A stretch of 16,995 nt of DNA from CAYMWF01 sp964394085 [NCBI: uncultured Gemmatimonadota bacterium] (GTDB taxonomy: Bacteria; GCA-2686955; CAYMWF01): contig CAYMWF010000101.1 of assembly GCA_964394085.1 (NCBI GenBank), forward strand, positions 1 through 16,995, written 5' to 3'. A model generated the notes under the pieces. It was not told the DNA's origin. It ran no database searches and saw nothing but the letters and a program-made list of their open reading frames with translations. Positions 14,494 through 16,995 of the stretch are shown one piece after another. A program made the position numbers and the translations under genes. Within the stretch, counting starts at the first letter, position 1. Each line of letters begins with the position of its first letter.

Positions 14494-16449
14494 TCAGAAC
14501 CCGCGCCGGAAAGCGATGAAGTAATAAACCGCCGGTTCATCCGGCAGTGTGGGCTCATTCTCGATGCTTGCGTTCTGCAGGGTCCGTCTGTCAAGCCTTA
14601 CTCCGCCGAGAACCGAGGCAGCGCCCGAAGAAAATCCGGCGAAGGCGGTCACAGTCTCCGACAACCACTCGAATCTTGTCCTGTCCTCCATATTGATCTT
14701 CCAGAAGCTGTCTTCCAGGGAATAATCGAGAAGGCCGGACAACTTCCTTCTCCTCGAATCGAACCGGGCCGTGAAGGGGCCGATCTCGAGGTCCATCCCG
14801 TAACCGATCGAAGAACCGCCCAGAGGCCCGGCAGTGAGGGTGCTGTAAGAATAGTCGGCCTGGTCTCTCTGCAGGCTGCTCCTGGAAAAGACCCCGGCCA
14901 GGCCGATGCCGGCGTATGGGTAGATCACCCCGCCGATGCCGACGCTCAGTTCGAGGGATAGATCGCCGAGAAGGGCCACGTCGGTCGAGAATATTGTGAA
15001 ATCGCCGGACGCGGTATCGGTTTCGCTGAATGAATTCCAGCGGACATCGCCTTCGAGAAGAATCCTGATGGCGGGAAACAACCGGTTGCTTTTCGTGAGT
15101 TTTTTCGCGCAGATCATTCCCAACACGGCACCGTAATCGGGATGGTCGGAGAAGTTCGTATCGTTCCTGCCGCCTCCAAGGTACCAGAAGCAGCTTTCCC
15201 TCGAAGTTGTCTCGAGCGGCTCTCTTTTGATTTCGGCGGCGGGCGACGGCCGGGTCTCCGGCACCGGAGACGGCAGGATATACCGTTCTGTTACTTCACC
15301 GGGTGAAATGTGAACATTCCGCAGTCTCGTATGTTCAAAACGGTTGTTTCCGTGCACCACGATGTCATGTGTTCCGGCGGGGCACTCGAATCGTGTCAGC
15401 GGAGTCTTGCCCGCAATTTCCCCGTCGACCAGGACGGTAAGACCCGGGGGGCGGGAGCGCACGGACAGGTATCCCGATTCCCGAGGAAGCCGGACCGGAC
15501 CGATGAGAAACGATCCGGACGAATCTCGCGGAACATGGACCACGCTGTCGACGCGGGAGTATCCGTGCCTTACAAAGGTGAAGGCGTGCAATCCCGGCGG
15601 AAGTGTCGCTGTCAGCGGCGACAGGCCCCTGAAGCGGTTGTCGATTTTCACTCCGGCGCTGTCGGGCGAAGTCCGCACGAGAATGTGCACGAGGTCCGAG
15701 CCGTTGAAGCGCCCGGCACCAGGTTCGGGCGGGAACCGGGCAGTGATTTCGACGATTTCATCGAGAAGAACATCGACTTCATCGGAATATTCTTTGCCGG
15801 TCGCTTCTCCTTCGAGACACTGAACGAGAACATGATGGACGCCTGGTGGTTGTTTTAATTTCAAAGGCATATGACCCGTGGTTCCGCATTCTTCCCAGTC
15901 GATGAACACCCTAGCGTCAAGCCGTTCATCGTCCGTCCCCAGGCTGTTTACAATAAGTTCCCCGTAAGACGGCAAAACACCTGCAAGGGCGCCTCCCAGG
16001 CTGTCGCCGACAGCGGCGGTAATTTCATTGAACAGTGCTTTTTTACAGAGCACCTGTGACTCGAGATTCCCGGTCGAGGTTTCATACAGCCACAGGGAGA
16101 GGATGTATTCTTCATGAGAGGAACGGACCTCCCCGGTGATGACATAGTCCGATCCGATTTTCCGGCCTGCGTCAATCGCGCATTCGGCGCCGACGCATTC
16201 GGCAAGATCGATTTGCCGGGTCGCCAGCAGCTCGAGGAGATTCTCGCGGTTGACCACGTAATAGACGGCGGGCGGAAGGAATCGACGTATGGTGCTCCTG
16301 AGGGTTTCGGTCAGCAGCCAGATCTCATCCTTTTCAAGAACCTCGTTCCCCTGGACATCGAGTATGGCGACCATCCGGATTTCCGAAGCGGTTACGTTTC
16401 CCAGGAGACAAAATATCAGGAGAGTGAGGATAATTATTCGGAAAGTCAT
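14494..16449 (-). CDS. Envelope protein with TolB-like, PEGA and C-terminal beta-barrel regions
   Basis: The product has 651 residues; the ATG at 16449 has GGAG six bases upstream. A signal peptide covers residues 1-21. Residues 26-130 look like a TolB/CsgG-type N-terminal domain (VAILDVQGNE, then GSDYVITGEV). Three PEGA-like modules follow at about 162-238, 252-325 and 327-392; the last is clearest, with GYLSVRSRPPG, VLVDGEIAGKTPL and CPAGTHDIVV. After a Pro-rich linker (393-415), residues 420-651 alternate in the way of outer membrane beta-strands and end in Phe. This suggests an outer membrane or surface-anchored protein that binds envelope components. The call for the barrel is from pattern only. 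It is convergent with the propeller gene and divergent from the riboswitch region. Confidence 0.82.
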   Translation of the reverse strand: MTFRIIILTLLIFCLLGNVTASEIRMVAILDVQGNEVLEKDEIWLLTETLRSTIRRFLPPAVYYVVNRENLLELLATRQIDLAECVGAECAIDAGRKIGSDYVITGEVRSSHEEYILSLWLYETSTGNLESQVLCKKALFNEITAAVGDSLGGALAGVLPSYGELIVNSLGTDDERLDARVFIDWEECGTTGHMPLKLKQPPGVHHVLVQCLEGEATGKEYSDEVDVLLDEIVEITARFPPEPGAGRFNGSDLVHILVRTSPDSAGVKIDNRFRGLSPLTATLPPGLHAFTFVRHGYSRVDSVVHVPRDSSGSFLIGPVRLPRESGYLSVRSRPPGLTVLVDGEIAGKTPLTRFECPAGTHDIVVHGNNRFEHTRLRNVHISPGEVTERYILPSPVPETRPSPAAEIKREPLETTSRESCFWYLGGGRNDTNFSDHPDYGAVLGMICAKKLTKSNRLFPAIRILLEGDVRWNSFSETDTASGDFTIFSTDVALLGDLSLELSVGIGGVIYPYAGIGLAGVFSRSSLQRDQADYSYSTLTAGPLGGSSIGYGMDLEIGPFTARFDSRRRKLSGLLDYSLEDSFWKINMEDRTRFEWLSETVTAFAGFSSGAASVLGGVRLDRRTLQNASIENEPTLPDEPAVYYFIAFRRGF

Positions 16450-16540
16450 TTCTTACTCCGGATACGGCCGGGTCCCGTGCCGGGGCTCGGTCGGGTGAAT
16501 CGATCGAATAAACAGATTACCCGAAAGACGAATCGTCGCA

Positions 16541-16661
16541 CCGGGCCGGTGTTCGAGATGGCTAAACCCCTGGGAATTCGGGGAAGAAAGCTTCCCCACA
16601 GCGCCACTGTAATAAATATCTTAGCTGAAGTAAAGCCCGTTCCATCAGCCCGAAACTATCC
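16541..16661 (+). ncRNA. Probable cobalamin riboswitch (RF00174-type), regulates a gene right of the window
   Basis: The plus strand carries the order of conserved cobalamin riboswitch blocks: GCCGGT (16545-16550), GGCTAAAC..TGGGAA (16560-16576), a GGGGAAG-AAAG-CTTCCCC hairpin (16580-16597), the core CGCCACTGTAA (16602-16612) and AGCCCGAAACTATCC (16647-16661), close to the AGCCCGAAGACCTGCC end of the E. coli btuB element. The P1 pairing is weaker than usual and the exact ends are uncertain. Riboswitches of this class bind adenosyl- or methylcobalamin and shut off B12 uptake or synthesis genes; the target here is outside the window. Confidence 0.72.
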
Positions 16662-16995
16662 AAAAAAATGCCTTCGTATCTAGCTAAGCAGAGACATCTC
16701 CCCGCATTCATATTGAACGGCACCGTTTACCCTTCGATACAGAAACGACAGCAGGAAGCTCATTTCCCAATCGATATCCATACGGAAGCAGGTGCTCTTG
16801 CCCCCTCTAAACAGGAACGATAGCAAGGAAGCCTATAGATCGTCTTCCGGGTACCGAAACCGGAAAGAAAATCCTCCCCCAAAAACCGGTCTTAACCCGC
16901 TCCGGCGCACACAAATTCTGCCGTGGCGGCGGAAGTTGATCCTCACCACCGCACCGTCAGCTAAATCCATCCCCCGCCGGCGTCGCCTTTCTCCG
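16662..16995. other. Gene-free right-end spacer downstream of the riboswitch
   Basis: No convincing gene lies here. A 51-residue ORF from the ATG at 16668 has no ribosome site or recognisable content, and no frame on either strand runs off the edge with protein-like composition. The stretch is probably the long leader and expression platform of a gene beyond 16995. It contains an imperfect 25-base direct repeat (16739-16763 and 16811-16836). No clear terminator with a T-tract was found. Confidence 0.5.
16739..16836 (+). repeat. Imperfect direct repeat, two copies of about 25 bases
   Basis: Copy one (16739-16763) and copy two (16811-16836) share ACAG-AACGA-AGCA-GGAAGC-AT with two substitutions and a few single-base gaps, starting 72 bases apart. 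They may be decayed protein-binding sites or chance similarity. Confidence 0.35.

Noticed and set aside
16668-16823. 51-residue ORF just after the riboswitch
   Set aside because: It has no ribosome site and no recognisable protein features; it starts at the end of the aptamer, so it is more likely leader sequence.

Overview
The window is high-GC bacterial chromosome without phage, IS, tRNA, rRNA or CRISPR signals. The mix of proteins (a secreted Cys-rich parallel beta-helix lipoprotein, a PQQ-type beta-propeller, a PEGA/beta-barrel envelope protein, two lipobox or signal-peptide proteins) points to a diderm bacterium, probably of the FCB superphylum (Krumholzibacteriota, Eisenbacteria or Latescibacteria-like lineages). 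That placement is an inference from protein style; no marker gene for taxonomy is present.

Layout. (1) 1-2626, minus: the first 875 codons of a large beta-helix surface protein whose 3' end lies off the left edge, with its own sigma70-type promoter at 2673-2701. (2) 2627-2831: gene-free spacer with the promoter and a dense set of inverted repeats. (3) 6244 down to 2832, minus: a tight four-gene run encoding a DUF457 membrane hydrolase, a PflX-like radical SAM protein, a Mut7-C RNase-fold protein with N-terminal ubiquitin fold, and an unusual alpha/beta hydrolase-DUF123 fusion. (4) 6245-6330: a short divergent control region with two face-to-face overlapping promoters. (5) 6331-10407, plus: GT2 glycosyltransferase, NodU/CmcH-type carbamoyltransferase, a possible 52-codon coupled small gene, and a B12-binding radical SAM enzyme. 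The overlaps suggest one translationally coupled operon making a modified glycan, glycolipid or small molecule. (6) 10404-12888, plus: its own promoter, a lipoprotein with two copies of a CPYG thioredoxin-like domain (the second degenerate), then surE from a TTG start. (7) 12826-14483, plus: a near-consensus promoter inside the end of surE and a secreted beta-propeller protein. (8) 14494-16449, minus and convergent: a TolB-like/PEGA/beta-barrel envelope protein. (9) 16450-16995: no convincing gene; it carries a probable cobalamin riboswitch on the plus strand, pointing at a gene beyond the right edge.

Together the plus-strand operon at 6331-10407 is the most system-like part: sugar transfer, carbamoylation and a B12-dependent radical SAM step encoded head to tail. 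The cobalamin riboswitch at the right edge is consistent with a host that imports or manages B12. The strongest oddities are the internally duplicated thioredoxin-like lipoprotein, the hydrolase-DUF123 fusion, the coupled 52-codon ORF, and the exactly 26-residue beta-helix periodicity.
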